From: Laccaria trichodermophora
Taxonomy: Eukaryota > Basidiomycota > Agaricomycetes > Agaricales > Hydnangiaceae
Direction of reading: 5' to 3'
Length of the DNA stretch: 64,000 nt
Assembly (NCBI GenBank): GCA_018417955.1
Contig: JACTVC010000002.1
Location: 2,294,001 to 2,358,000 of the forward strand
Shown: positions 11,852 to 23,027 of the stretch, in pieces
How the letters are laid out: every line of letters starts with the position of its first letter
How positions within the stretch are numbered: the first letter of the stretch is position 1
The notes under the pieces: model-generated
Seen by the model: only the letters and a program-made list of their open reading frames with translations
Databases searched by the model: none
Told to the model about the DNA's origin: nothing
Translations under genes and position numbers: made by a program

Positions 11852-12832
11852 ATGCAAGCAATCAAATGTTAGCTGCTCTTTATTGCATCGTCAGGACATG
11901 GCTCATCACAATTCTTAGGTGTTGTTGTAGGCGATGGCGCTGTAGGAAAGGTATGCTGCAGCGAGCTGTTCACGCCGACCCCATCGCAACCTATATTATT
12001 CCTAGACGTGCCTCTTGATATCCTATACAACAAATGCCTTTCCCGTACGTGACCCCTCTCCCTCCCCTCCCTGACTTTCAAACCAACATTCAATATTTGC
12101 CTCATAGGGAGAGTATATACCAACTGGTACCGTCGCTTTTAGGTTCGCTGTCATGTGGCAAGACTTTAATTTCTACGAATCCCCTTAGTATTCGATAACT
12201 ATTCCGCCAACGTGATGGTTGATGGAAAGACGATTTCTCTGGGGCTATGGGATACAGCAGGACAAGAGGATTACGACCGCCTTCGCCCGCTTTCATACCC
12301 TCAAACAGACGTGTTCTTGATTTGCTTCTCGCTTGTTAGCCCCCCCAGTTATGAGAACGTGAGGACCAAGGCGAGTTCACATCCCCCTGTAATTTTCACC
12401 GCTTCTGATGTAGCTCTGGTCTACAGTGGTACCCCGAAATATCTCATCACGCACCATCAACCTCCATTGTTCTTGTCGGCACCAAACTTGATCTGCGCGA
12501 GGATCCAGCAACGATCGAGAAATTGCGGGATCGGTAAAGCTTCCTTTCTTGAGAGACTCGTATCGTATACTGACGAGTCTCTCCAGCCGCATGGCACCCA
12601 TTCAGTATTCGCAGGGCGTTGCAATGTCGAAAGACATCGGAGCTGTGAAATACCTCGAATGCTCCGCTCTGACGCAGAAAGGTCTGAAGACCGTTTTTGA
12701 CGAGGCAATTCGGGCCGTTCGTAAGTACACTCACTAGGTCGTGCGGGAATTGTCGGCTAATATACTCGCAAAGTGAACCCACCCCCTCCAGTCAAGAGAG
12801 GTGGCAAGGGCAGATCTTGCATCATTGCATGA
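11852..12832 (+). CDS. RAC1: Rho-family GTPase Rac1
   Basis: Molecular switch controlling actin, polarity and hyphal growth. Exons are 11852-11867, 11919-11950, 12006-12044, 12108-12126, 12189-12370, 12427-12533, 12587-12720 and 12774-12832. They sum to 588 nt (195 residues). The P-loop GDGAVGKT spans exons 2-3. The effector region is [19 protein letters not shown], followed by [23 protein letters not shown] and ECSALTQKG. The [11 protein letters not shown] text is Rac-type; Cdc42 differs there. The C-terminus is [13 protein letters not shown], a CAAX box ending in Ala with a modest basic stretch. The intron at 12371-12426 uses a GC donor, and the 12534-12586 intron holds a perfect 11-bp inverted repeat. 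Several exons are very short (16, 19 and 32 nt). Confidence 0.95.
12551..12583 (+). repeat. Perfect 11-bp inverted repeat inside a RAC1 intron
   Basis: The arms gagagactcgt (12551-12561) and acgagtctctc (12573-12583) are exact reverse complements with an 11-nt loop. The structure lies inside the intron 12534-12586. It covers the likely branch point (ctgac, 12570-12574) and abuts the 3' AG. An effect on splicing is inferred. Confidence 0.8.
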
Positions 12833-13230
12833 GGATGGTCAACCTGTTAGATTCGTGTGGAAATGGATTTGTATTCCCGTATTACTTATATCACGCCATT
12901 TATGTTCTTTTTGCTCAGAGATTATGATTTGTATGTTTTTTCCCCCAACTTGGCGCTTGTTGTAAAATGAAAACAAGTGTGTGTACAAGTAAGTAATAAA
13001 AGATTGATGCTGTCAAGTGCCATCATCATCAGATCACAATGGTTGCGATCCGTCAAGTGAGCCCAGGTGAGCCCGTTGGCTCTTTCGTTGATACTTACTA
13101 GAGCTCAACGTTCAGCCCTATCCTTCATTCTTTTTCACTGCTTGTCCGCTAGGCGCGTTATATCGTGCATTCGACGAGACGATGCGATTACAGACTTCCC
13201 TCGTTATAACTTGAATTCCATTCTTTACAC
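12833..13230. other. Intergenic, RAC1 3' region and next promoter
   Basis: Nothing coding is supported. The stretch just after RAC1 (about 12890-13010) is AT-rich with poly-T and aataaaag near 12995, fitting the RAC1 3' untranslated region. The remainder precedes the start at 13231. No RNA gene was recognised. Confidence 0.4.
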
Positions 13231-16200
13231 ATGACGATACGTCGCACCCGACACATCCCTGCACCCTCCCTGGACACAAACGCTTCTGGTATTGCTGATA
13301 GCACCATTAGCAATGGTTCTTGGCGTCTTTCACAATTTCCTCCTCCACCATCTTCCATTCCAACTCCATCTGAATTCGGCACCCCTTCCCCAAGCAGATC
13401 TCAGTTCTCTTTTGCTCTCCAACCTTCTGCACATCCTAGCGCTTCCCCCTCCCGTTCCCAAGGTTTTTCCGGAAATACTTTTACCCCCTCTTCTCCTCCC
13501 TCCCCGCACGATTGGCATGAAGGAGCCTCCAGTATCGATGTCGATGCAACCGAGGATCGTCTCCTTCCCACCTCATTCATCACTTCCTTATTGCAACAGG
13601 ACAGTGACCTTCGAAAGGCCCGCCGCACCTCTTATGCTAGCGATGCTGTCAGTGGGATCTCAGAAATAACTTATCCGCCTCCGTTCAATTATCCGGACGC
13701 GGACTCTTCCTCTTTTCGATATCTTCCAGGCCGACATCATCGTCCCTATGGTGCTAGGAACCCACCCAGTGCGTTCGCGCCAATACCAGAAAACAATCGA
13801 ATATCTGGGGATTCAGAAACACTTCACTCAACTCAGGAACACTCTGCTATTTTGAGAACCGCAAGTATTTCTCGGGGTCTTCGGGTGCACGGCGCCTCAG
13901 TTGTTGGCGTTGCGCCAGCAACCTTGCATAACATCAGTTCCCGCTACTCCGATCAAGATCCAGACCGTCATGATTCAATACGCAAGGGAGGCCTTCGTGA
14001 AATCGATGATGACTCAATCGTTGATTATAAAGTTTCTGCCAATCGTACTGCTTTCCCTTCCTTGGCCGGAACGCAAAGGCTGGTTTTCGGTAATAGCACA
14101 AGTCAGCCTCCTCCTCCGCAGTTTCGAGAGTCAGTGCACTCAAGTAGGAGTGTAGCACCATCGTTTATCTCTCGAATTTCGCTTGCCAACTCTCTTCGTC
14201 GAGTTTTTACCTGGAGAAGAGTGAAACCATTACCACCGGTTCCAACCGTGCCGCACATCCCCATTGCAACAGAAAATGAGCACAGGAAGGCTGAAGAATC
14301 TACTCCTCTGCCTAATCTTATCAATCGTGCAGGTATTCTCCACAACTTGCTGGAGAAAGGTCATCGCCCTCACAATAGCTTTACTTCCTACCACGGTCTA
14401 CCATTATCGGGTGGGGCTACTACGGCCTTTGAGGTAAATAGGGATTCCAATCCTTCAAATCCTTGGCAGGCCTCAGCATCAACATTACCGACTAAAGGGC
14501 GCTCAAGATCTCGGCCGTGGTCACCATTTTGGAATAATAAGCGTATATGCTTAAGCCTGACTCTGTTGATCGGGGTATTATTGGTAGGGATTATCACAGC
14601 AGTGGTGATGACCCAGCGAAACCATCATTCATCTACATGCCCCAACGACCTAGTGGGAGCTGCTTGCAATCTCAGTATGTTGATCCCGCATGGTCGTTCG
14701 ATATAAGCCCGCTGATCATTGCCGTTTCAGATTCGACATGCGTTTGTACATTGTCTACTCGATGTGATGGTCTCGCGAGAAATATTGTGGATCTCGTTCC
14801 CCAACTAAATGACGTCTTCTCCACCAATATGACTGCAAACTTTGTGTATAACAACATATGGCTAGCGCAAGGTAGCACAACCGGGAGTAACTGTGCTTCT
14901 CAGTCTCTTTTGGTTGATGTGGGGAAGGACCTTAATCCGCAAACATTTCCAAACCGTACTCGTTGGGCGCAAACTTCACTGCTCTGGAATGTAGTACAGA
15001 GTCAAGATTTGCAAGCGTCTACCGAGCTGCGTACATTTGTTCAAAATGCACCGTGGCAGTTGCTGCAGGCGTCTGATGGACCGCTTTCAATAAACACATC
15101 AAAATTTACAACGACTGTCTCCGGCTTCACCTTTAATTTTGCCAATCAAACAGTTAGCCAGCCTCCTGTTTCTTTTATAACTCAGGGACAACCAACTAAT
15201 GCTCAAGTTGCGCAAGTCGGCTCTGTTGCTGGATCCGCACTCGATCGGATGTACTCGTTCGCTTTGGGTAAGTCGACCTAAAATAGCACTCAGAACCTAA
15301 CACAAATATTTTTAGCTTCGTCGACGCAACGGGACAACGCTTTGAAGAATTATTGGACCACAACGTTACAACAACGCATCGAGGATCTCGCCACCTTCAA
15401 AATAGCCCTCAGTACTTCGCCGATTCTTTTGCCGTTCAATGGAACTTTCCCTGCTTTCCTGAGCCTGTACAATTCCTCGCTATTTCCGCCGCCCCTTGCG
15501 TGCTACCCAGGACTTGGCAACGCACAACTGCAACAGATAACTGCTTTAGAAAGTGGCGTTTTTGGACTGTCTCCTGCTTCCAATGCGACGCAGTTCGATG
15601 CTGCTTGTTACCCGAATCATCCCGTTTACGGGGTGCTGGACGTCCTTCGGCTGCGTCTTCCATTTCTTGATTCAGTGACCGGCGTCGCGCACCAAGCAGC
15701 AGTCCTCAAAACCGAAGTAGCTCCTCGAGCTGTAGTATATACCGGAGCGCAGCTCAGCACCTGGCCCAATACCAGTTCGGCCAACTTTACACCCAATCCA
15801 CGTAGCTATGGGACTCTTGGCCTCTCAAGCCATATTGTACTACAATATCTCTCTTCCATACCGGACGTCAGTGTTGCCAGCGCTCTCGTCAAATTCGTTC
15901 TCAATTCAACTTCAAATAACTCGGCTCCACCAGATCCGTCTTCACCCCTCTTTCAGTTCTTGAGCACCATTCCCGTGCTTGAGGTGGCCGTATTTGGAAG
16001 CGTTGAGCCAAGTGATATCGGCTCTGCCGTTGCTTCTTTTGCATTGCCATCTGGTTCACTATTTTTTGGGTCCGTGCAGGGCAGCGCCTTTAGAAACTGG
16101 GCCATTACCACCGTCGGTGGCTCCGTTGTATGGACAGAAACTTCGACTTCGCCGCTAGTCGTGCGTGACAACTCGTTGTCGGATGTGACGATTAACCAAA

Positions 16201-16301
16201 CATGGACGGCCATTTCGACAGCCATCCAGAACCACATCGATGGCATTGGGCTCGCGAACATCACACAGACGTTTCAAATTACCAATAAATTCACTTCATG
16301 A
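13231..16301 (+). CDS. Large type II-like membrane protein with glycosylated ectodomain, unknown function
   Basis: Exons 13231-14674, 14731-15267 and 15316-16301 give 988 residues in a consistent frame. The first 435 or so residues are hydrophilic, disordered and rich in Ser and Pro, with a basic patch (SLRRVFTWRRVK). One clear hydrophobic helix lies near residues 439-460 (ICLSLTLLIGVLLVGIITAV), preceded by basic residues. There is no N-terminal signal peptide, so a cytoplasmic N-terminus and an outer C-terminus are likely. The outer part begins with clustered cysteines (STCPNDLVGAACN, STCVCTLSTRCDG) and carries many N-x-S/T sites, for example NMTANF, FNGTF, YNSSL and NQTW. I do not recognise a named domain. 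It may be a conserved basidiomycete surface protein; no enzymatic motif was seen. Confidence 0.85.
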
Positions 16302-16694
16302 AGTTGTTCCTCATTGGGACCGCTTCGGAATAAATATATCTATCGATCTATTATGATGGGCGCGCTGAGCTATCTATATGGATTTTACTTACATGCAGAG
16401 CAGCAGTACTGGTTTTATCATTATCCATGTTTATTTTTGAGGGTTTATCTTGTATGCATTTATATTCGGAGTTGCTCTTGTGCTCCTTGCTCTTAGAAAG
16501 TGATGGGAGCAAACGACTTTGCACATACGACTGTGAGCCAAAATGCTCCACCTTCCATTTGAAAGTCTACCACTGAATGAGCACGCTTATTTATGTAAGA
16601 GTAACCACACCTGCGTGCCTCACACTTACCCAAGCATTGTCAACAACTGACCGCTCGTACCAAACGCACCACGACCCTCATTTCAACCATAAAA
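16302..16694. other. Intergenic between membrane-protein gene and transcription-factor gene
   Basis: No coding frame is supported. The first part is AT-rich (atctatcgatc, tatatggatt), as expected for a 3' region. The second part leads into the start at 16695. No RNA gene or repeat was recognised. Confidence 0.4.
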
Positions 16695-19678
16695 ATGCCC
16701 CGGGCGTCAAGCTCGACGTCTACGAGACCCACAGCCGCCTTCGGTTCTTCCCCTCCCAGTGTCCTGAAAAGAAACCGGGTATTCCAAGAACACTCCTCGG
16801 GTTTCTTAGTTCTAACCTCACCTTTCTCCTGGTTCCCTTTGTTATAGGCCTGTCATCAAGTAAGTCTTCATTATGCGCCCAACTGTCTCTGCGCTCGACG
16901 AATGAACCTCTACCGGTAGTGCCGACGAAGAAAGCTGGTAAGTGGTGTGAACCCTCTTGGATTTATGTGTCATGACAAGTTTTCGTAGAAATGGTGGGTG
17001 TTTATACGGCTGGCTTGCGACACTGAAAGTAAAGATCTTTTTGTTCAAGCGACGCAAAACGCCCGTGCTCCACATGCGTGCGTTCTCATGCCCATGCGTT
17101 GTCTCATGCGCCATCGGGTACAAGTCTTCCGTCCGCGCCAGAGTGTACATTTGATGATGGTACGACTTTCTCTGGCTTGAAGGGAATCACTCATTCCGAG
17201 TCCCCCGCTATAGTCGTAGAGGCAGCGGCGCCGGCAACTGATGGACCAAAGAACAGATATGAAAGATTGGAAAACAGAATTAGTTCGTCCTCGTGATCAA
17301 TATGTTGTTTCTGCAGTTCATGTTGTTTAATTTCAATAGATGAACTCGAAGCCCTACTGCGACGAAATGAAAAAGGGTCTTCGGCGTCCCCTGAACCTGG
17401 GAATACTTCTTCTGGACAATCTTTGGCAGATGTTTATCCGACATTCAATGAATCCAGTTTCCCAAGCCGATATCAGCTAACAAACTCATCAGACGGCTCT
17501 CAGCTTCAGCAACAATATCCTTCTCAAACAACCTACTTTGACTCTATTATGAATACGAGTTCAACACCCACGAGCTTTCCACCGCCCTCAGCGAATTTGG
17601 GTTTAGTTTGGCCTAACTGGCCGCAAGATCTCCCTCCTCCGGATCTATTACGACACCTGTATGCACTCGCTTTTCTATCGTATTTTATTACCGTTAATCA
17701 TGGCCGGCAGTGTTGACGTTTTTTTTGTATTCCATCCGCATGCTAATCGATTGTTTCACCTGCCCACCTTTATGCACACCTTGAACCTACCCCCAAGCCA
17801 TCCAAAGTTCCCCAGTACGCCCGTTCTTCACGCAATCTGTGCCATTGGCAGTCTTTACACAGCTGCTGTTACGTCGCCGCCGCTGCCTAATTTTGACGAA
17901 GTACCTCCAGGTTGGTTTCTACACATACTTTCTAGCTTACAGCTTATCCAAACTGACAGACGAAATTTTTCTGGAAAGACTTCGGGCCAAGGAACAGCGG
18001 CCTGATTCATTTGCTGAGCATCAGGCTAAACTTGCTCGCGAGACAAGTGAAAAGCTGAACACGCTTGGAGAAGATCTTTTTCAGGTCCTGCAAGGTACGA
18101 GATGCTCATAAATACAAATCATCCCGATGTTGATGGTGCTGAAGCAAACATCATCCTTACTTGGTTCTATTGGTCTCATGGGAGGTAATTAAAGTTGTTC
18201 AATAATGACGGTTCTCCAACACTCACGAACGTACTTAAGATGGGTCGATGTAAGTTGTGGCTTGGTGATCGCCAATCCATATTTTACCATCTTTCGAAGA
18301 TTTTTCTCAACTCTGCCCACTGCCTTCGACTAACTATTCCACTGGGCTTAAATATGTGTCCTCCGTTCCATTCTATAACAAAATCGGAAAGACCTCAATC
18401 CATTATACCCGCGGCAAAGACAGTCGTCGAAGACGAAACACGACGGAATGCCTTCTGGTTGGCATATGCGACTGAACGTCAGCATGGATGCGGCAATGGC
18501 TGGGCCCTCAGTGTTGACGATCAAGACATTTCACAGCTACTGCCAGTTCGCGGCGACCAATTCGACCAAGGGGTATGTTTTCTCTCTATCCTTTTGATCG
18601 GCCTAAACTATGCGGTAGACTCTTGTGACTCCAATGGAGCGTCAATGGGCCCATACTCGAAATCTTCTTCTCGTTCACGCAGACAATCAGACGGATTCTT
18701 TCCTCCTTTATATCAAAGGTACCATCATGCTCTGTGAGTGACGTTGATAGTCTTTGGCAATGTCGAGTGTAACCTCTCTGAACAAGCCCATGTCAAGACT
18801 TTCAACATGCGATTTAGGTCAAGACATTTCGCTGGTGACTCGGCTGTCACCAGTCCTTACAATGATGTCGTTCAGCCGTCAGATCCTGTGGATCCCAGAG
18901 GCTCACAAGCATTCATTGAACTTGACCATGTTGTCTCGTCGTTCAAGGAATCATTTCCTAGCCACCTCAGAAACCCGATTGTCGACAATGTGGTAGATAA
19001 CCATCTATATACGACGTGCATGATGTCCCATGTGTAAGTGGACCCTTGGTATGCTGAGAGATCTACTAACATATGTTCGCAGCGCCACAATCATATTGCA
19101 CGACCCCCATGCTGAAGTTTGCCAGTCTGGTTGTATATCCGCTCTTAAGATCCTCACGGCAGCGAGGGCCATCCTAGATCACATCTATGCTGTCTGGTCG
19201 ACGAGCTTTGATATAACCCTCCTTGATTCCTTCTGTTCCGTAATTATTCCGTTTTGTTGCTATCATTTGTTCTCATCTATCCTACAGCTCTGCTGGTTTT
19301 TTTCCGGCCGTGTTCTGGTGCGATTCCTACAGGCCGCCTTAGATGCGAGAAGTCTTGATCAAATTTCCACTCTACGAGCAGAGATTGACTTTATCCAGTT
19401 CGTTCCATTTGCTTATCACTTGTTCAATAATTGACGCAGTCCTCAGCTCGGCCATTGCTAAAGTAGGTCAACGTGTACCTCTCGCTCATCGGTATGCGAA
19501 GATGCTTGAAGATATGATTATCAAACGGTGTAGCCCTGCATCTGGATATTCAGCGCAGATCACCTTTCCGCATTCCTTGCACCTAGATGACTTGCACACT
19601 CTATTCGAAGAGAGCAACAACCCAGTCAATGAGGTCACCCTACGCGAGACTGTACCATATAACTTGCCTTTAACTTAA
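16695..19678 (+). CDS. Zn2Cys6 fungal transcription factor, first paralogue
   Basis: Nuclear DNA-binding regulator with a binuclear zinc cluster. Exon 1 (16695-16778) ends VLKRNR. The cluster is then built from exons 16848-16859 (ACHQ), 16920-16937 (CRRRKL), 16989-16993 (5 nt, most of KC) and 17050 onward (DAKRPCSTCVRSH...). The spacing is C-x2-C-x6-C-x5-C-x2-C-x22-C; the last loop is far longer than the usual 6-9. A short coil follows (RLENRINELEALLRRNE), then a Ser-rich linker and the fungal-specific regulatory domain (VDVFFVFHPHANRLFHLPTF, HAICAIGSLYTAA, EDETRRNAFWLAYATER). The stop is taa 19676-19678. The target genes are unknown. Its nearest relative in the window is the gene at 23311-26119. 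Confidence 0.87.
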
Positions 19679-19799
19679 TTTCTCCTATCTGTACCATCGC
19701 ACTTTATATAATTGATGACTCTTTGTACGTTCTCGTTTGGTGATCGTGAATGATAAGCGCTACTTTATCGATTATCATTCAATCTAAAAGTTATCTAAG

Positions 19800-20924
19800 A
19801 TGGAACTCGGTGGTTTCGAGTCAGAAGGGAGGTTCACAGTCGCCTTTCTGGGGCCACTCGGAACCTACACTCACGAAGTAAGCAAGGTTTCAATGTCGCT
19901 CTCGTTAGAGGTTAACGGGGTTGCAGGCCGCATACAAAAGGTTTGCTGACCATGCCCAATACCTTGAACGAAAAACAATTGCTGGTGAGACGCCTTTGAC
20001 GTCCACACTCATCTCGCATATTTGAAATTTGAATTACTTCTCATCCAAGATGTCTTTTTCTCTCTCTCCCCATCGGTTCCCCTTGGTGTGGTTCCTCAAG
20101 AAAACTCTACTTTTGGGAGCGTCATTGAAACGTGCAATGCGCTTCGGGGATCTCATCCAGGGTTCGTTCGTGGCGAGGTACTATTGAAGATTGATCACTG
20201 CCTTCTCGTACGAAAGGGAGTAAAGCTGGATGAGATACGGAAAGTAATGAGTCACGAGCAAGTACGCCGCATTCTCTATCTGCTCAACGACGTACGAAAT
20301 GACACGAAAATTAGGCACTTGGCCAATGTCAAGAGTTTCTTGCAACGCATCTACCTCTGGCAACGTTAGAGAAGTCAACTTCGACTGCCGCTGCCGCTAA
20401 AGCTCTACTCGACAATCCACCTGAGTGTGCTGCAATATGCTCTCAGATCTGTGCTACTTCATTCCAAGGACTCGAGGTTCTTCATAAAGGCATACAAGGC
20501 GAGACGAGTGGGTCCCTTGTTCAGCATTAATAAGGAGGTTCTTTAACATGCCTCAGTGAACTTTACTCGGTTTTATGTTGTTGCACACTCTCGGGAAACA
20601 GTGATGCCCTTTGAGCATCCCCTTGACAGGAAGGCACTTGTGCGAATATCTGCTCCTAAATGGCCATCTAAACCAAGCTCAACACCAAGAAGTATTGTAC
20701 AGCTCTTGGACTCTCTCCGCTTAGATGTCACATTCATAGATCGCCGTCCATCCGTGTCTTTGGAGCCTTTCCACGATGTATACTTTGTCGGAGTTTGCAA
20801 TTTTGTCGATGAACCAGGTCAAAGTAGTGAAGATTCATGGGGTTCCTGGACATCCGAGGTAGATGAGGCTGCGGAGCGCGTGCGACGGACGGGAGGCGAG
20901 ATTGATGTACTTGGTGCTTGGTGA
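19800..20924 (+). CDS. PHA2: Prephenate dehydratase (phenylalanine biosynthesis)
   Basis: Converts prephenate to phenylpyruvate by decarboxylation and dehydration, the committed step to phenylalanine. Visible catalytic-domain blocks are AFLGPLGTYTHE near the N-terminus, VPQENSTFGSVIET (the P-x-ENS substrate block) and NFTRFYVVA (the TRF block). A C-terminal ACT-like regulatory region follows (KALVRISAP ... LLDSLRLDVTFIDRRPSV). In bacterial enzymes the ACT ligand motif reads ESRP; here it is DRRP. The protein ends GGEIDVLGAW at tga 20922-20924. The length, roughly 300 residues, suits a monofunctional fungal enzyme. It lies about 120 bases after the first Zn2Cys6 gene on the same strand; regulation by that factor is possible but not shown. 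Confidence 0.9.
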
Positions 20925-21036
20925 GAAGGTCTGGGTACAACTACAGTACACAGCCATCAATAAAAGGTTTTGTCATCATAGATTCAAGTTGAGTCCTCAA
21001 GCAATCCTCAAGAACTTCTGTACTAGTTTTGTGAAC

Positions 21037-22121
21037 ATGGCTGTCGCCAATCCCTTGGCCGGTCCCTCAGCCCTCCGAGATGTGATTCATCCTCAATTTC
21101 ACCAGAATAACTTTCCAGCTGAAAACTATATCAAAGCAGAACTTGGTGTCAAGCTGGACAAAGGTTGGTTGCGCGGCAGTGGGAACCGAACTTTCTAACT
21201 AAGTTTCTTTCAAGATGATCAAATATGCAGACTGGCCTTGACTGCCGCTGGCTGTCCATTGGGACCGCTTCATTGTCCTCTGCGGCATACTACTCCCACT
21301 CTTCAGAACTTTCAACCCCCAAGACAACTTCCGACACATCCCCGCGAAAGGGAACGTCTGGCAACCGTTTGTAAGCATTGGCTACGGGGTCTTTGTAAAA
21401 AGGGAGATGCCTGTGAATTCTTGCACGAATACAATTTGCGACGTATGCCGGAGTGTTGGTGGTTTGCTAAGTATGGTTATTGCTCAGCTGGAGACGAGTG
21501 TTTGTATGCTCATCCGAAAGAGCGGCGTGTAGAGTGTCCGGATTATAATCGAGGGTTTTGTAAGCTTGGTAGCTTCCTTTTGCCGTTTTTAGTTATTTTT
21601 GCTCATACTCAATTATCGCAGGACCGAGCTGCCCGCGAAAACACGTTCGAAAAGTCGCTTGTCAACTTTATCTGACGGGATTCTGTCCTTTAGGACCTGA
21701 ATGCCTCCGAGGCCAGTGAGTGGCCTCTTTGCCAAATCTCTCTGTCTACATTCAATCGTCCCAGCCCTAAACCAGATCTACCCCCAGCAAAAGCCTATGA
21801 GTCGTTAGAACCCCCATCTACTCGCGACCTAGGCCCTCCTCCGCCCGGGTACGGGAGATATGCAGACTTTGACCGCGGAATGAACAGCGGACCCATCGCA
21901 CATCCAGGATCCACGAGCGCAATGCAAGGTCCCCCCAGAAGGAACCTTGACGAGGTCTTATGTTTCAAGGTGAGATTCGGGTGTATATGTGTGAATCCCC
22001 TTTTAATCAATGATTTTGGCAGTGCGGAGAAAAGGGTCATTATGCGAACCATTGTCGGAATCGAAATGTGCCGGGAAATCGGGGTGGTAATGAGCGTTTG
22101 AAACGATTTGGAGAAGAGTGA
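21037..22121 (+). CDS. YTH1: CPSF30/YTH1-type mRNA cleavage and polyadenylation factor
   Basis: RNA-binding subunit of the cleavage and polyadenylation factor that helps recognise the polyadenylation signal. Five CCCH fingers are visible in order. They start CRLALTAAGCPLG, CKHWLRGLCKKGDACEFLH, CWWFAKYGYCSAGDECLYAH, CPDYNRGFCKLGPSC and CQLYLTGFCPLGPEC. A CCHC zinc knuckle, CFKCGEKGHYANHC, lies near the C-terminus, as in animal CPSF4; yeast Yth1 lacks it. The protein begins MAVANPLAGPSALRDVIHP and ends RLKRFGEE at tga 22119-22121. The fourth finger is completed across an intron near 21565-21620. The C-terminal linker is Pro-rich. Confidence 0.92.
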
Positions 22122-22234
22122 AGTCTGATAGTTACGTAATTATATTCTTGTTTTCAAGTAGCCCCCAGTCAATCCGATTCCTCCTTGCGATTGCGGAAGT
22201 CGACGATCTTAATTCCAGAGCGGTTAAAATATCG

Positions 22235-23027
22235 ATGGGCTGGCAGAAAACTTTCACCTTGTCCAAGCGCGCTAAGGGATGCCATCTAGTTACAGAGGAA
22301 GTTGTCAGTCAAATTCAAGCAGGATTGCTAGGAGTTCAGGTAAGTATCTTCTGATGTTTTTGGTGTCAACAAATAATTGCGCAACTTGTAGGTTGGCATG
22401 CTATTTCTTTTCATGTATGAATTTATTCAACTTTTGTGGGACTGGAGTGCATCAATCTCAATTTTTGAAAAAGCCAGCACACCTCAGCCGCGCTAACAGT
22501 GAATGAGAACTTTGACAAAGGTACAGAAACCATAAATCACCCTTTATGTAACACTAATTCAGCCAACGACAGACGTGCGGAAAGGTCTAGTCTTATCAAT
22601 GTCGTTCAAACAGACGTTAGTGACTTGCCGCGCCTAGATATGGATATGGCACTCGACACCATCGTACCGGAGTCCCTTGATTGGCGTCACACTGACGAAG
22701 GACCAGAGTGCCTATTTTTCGACCTTGATTGATCCATCTGTCTTATTCATCTCTTGTGGCAGCGATTCGTGAGTGCGAGTACGGCCAGGGTTGAAGCATG
22801 TTGTAAGGCAGAACACTCTTTGCAATAGGGTCTCGCACACGAAGGCTTCTCTAATTGGGACGTCGATTTCCATCCCGATCACCAACGGTCAATTGAATTT
22901 AGGGACGTGGCAAGGTAAATAGAACTTTTTAACAGTTCATGTGGTGCTGACGAATAGCGAAGGAATCTATCTTACAGAATTCAGACATGTTGCGCATACA
23001 AGGCGGGTAGTTGCCACCATCTTGTAG
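22235..23027 (+). CDS. UPF0047 / YjbQ family protein
   Basis: Small globular protein of the YjbQ/UPF0047 family, linked in bacteria to weak thiamine-phosphate synthase activity; the fungal role is unknown. Eight exons give 137 residues in frame: 22235-22339, 22392-22414, 22474-22520, 22573-22584, 22638-22707, 22763-22768, 22829-22914 and 22963-23027. Reading across them gives [94 protein letters not shown] and [16 protein letters not shown]. The conserved putative metal/active-site residues (QHTSAAL, H in WRHTDEG, H in VSHTKASL) are all present. The 12-nt and 6-nt microexons are needed to restore DVRKD and PDDS. Confidence 0.9.
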
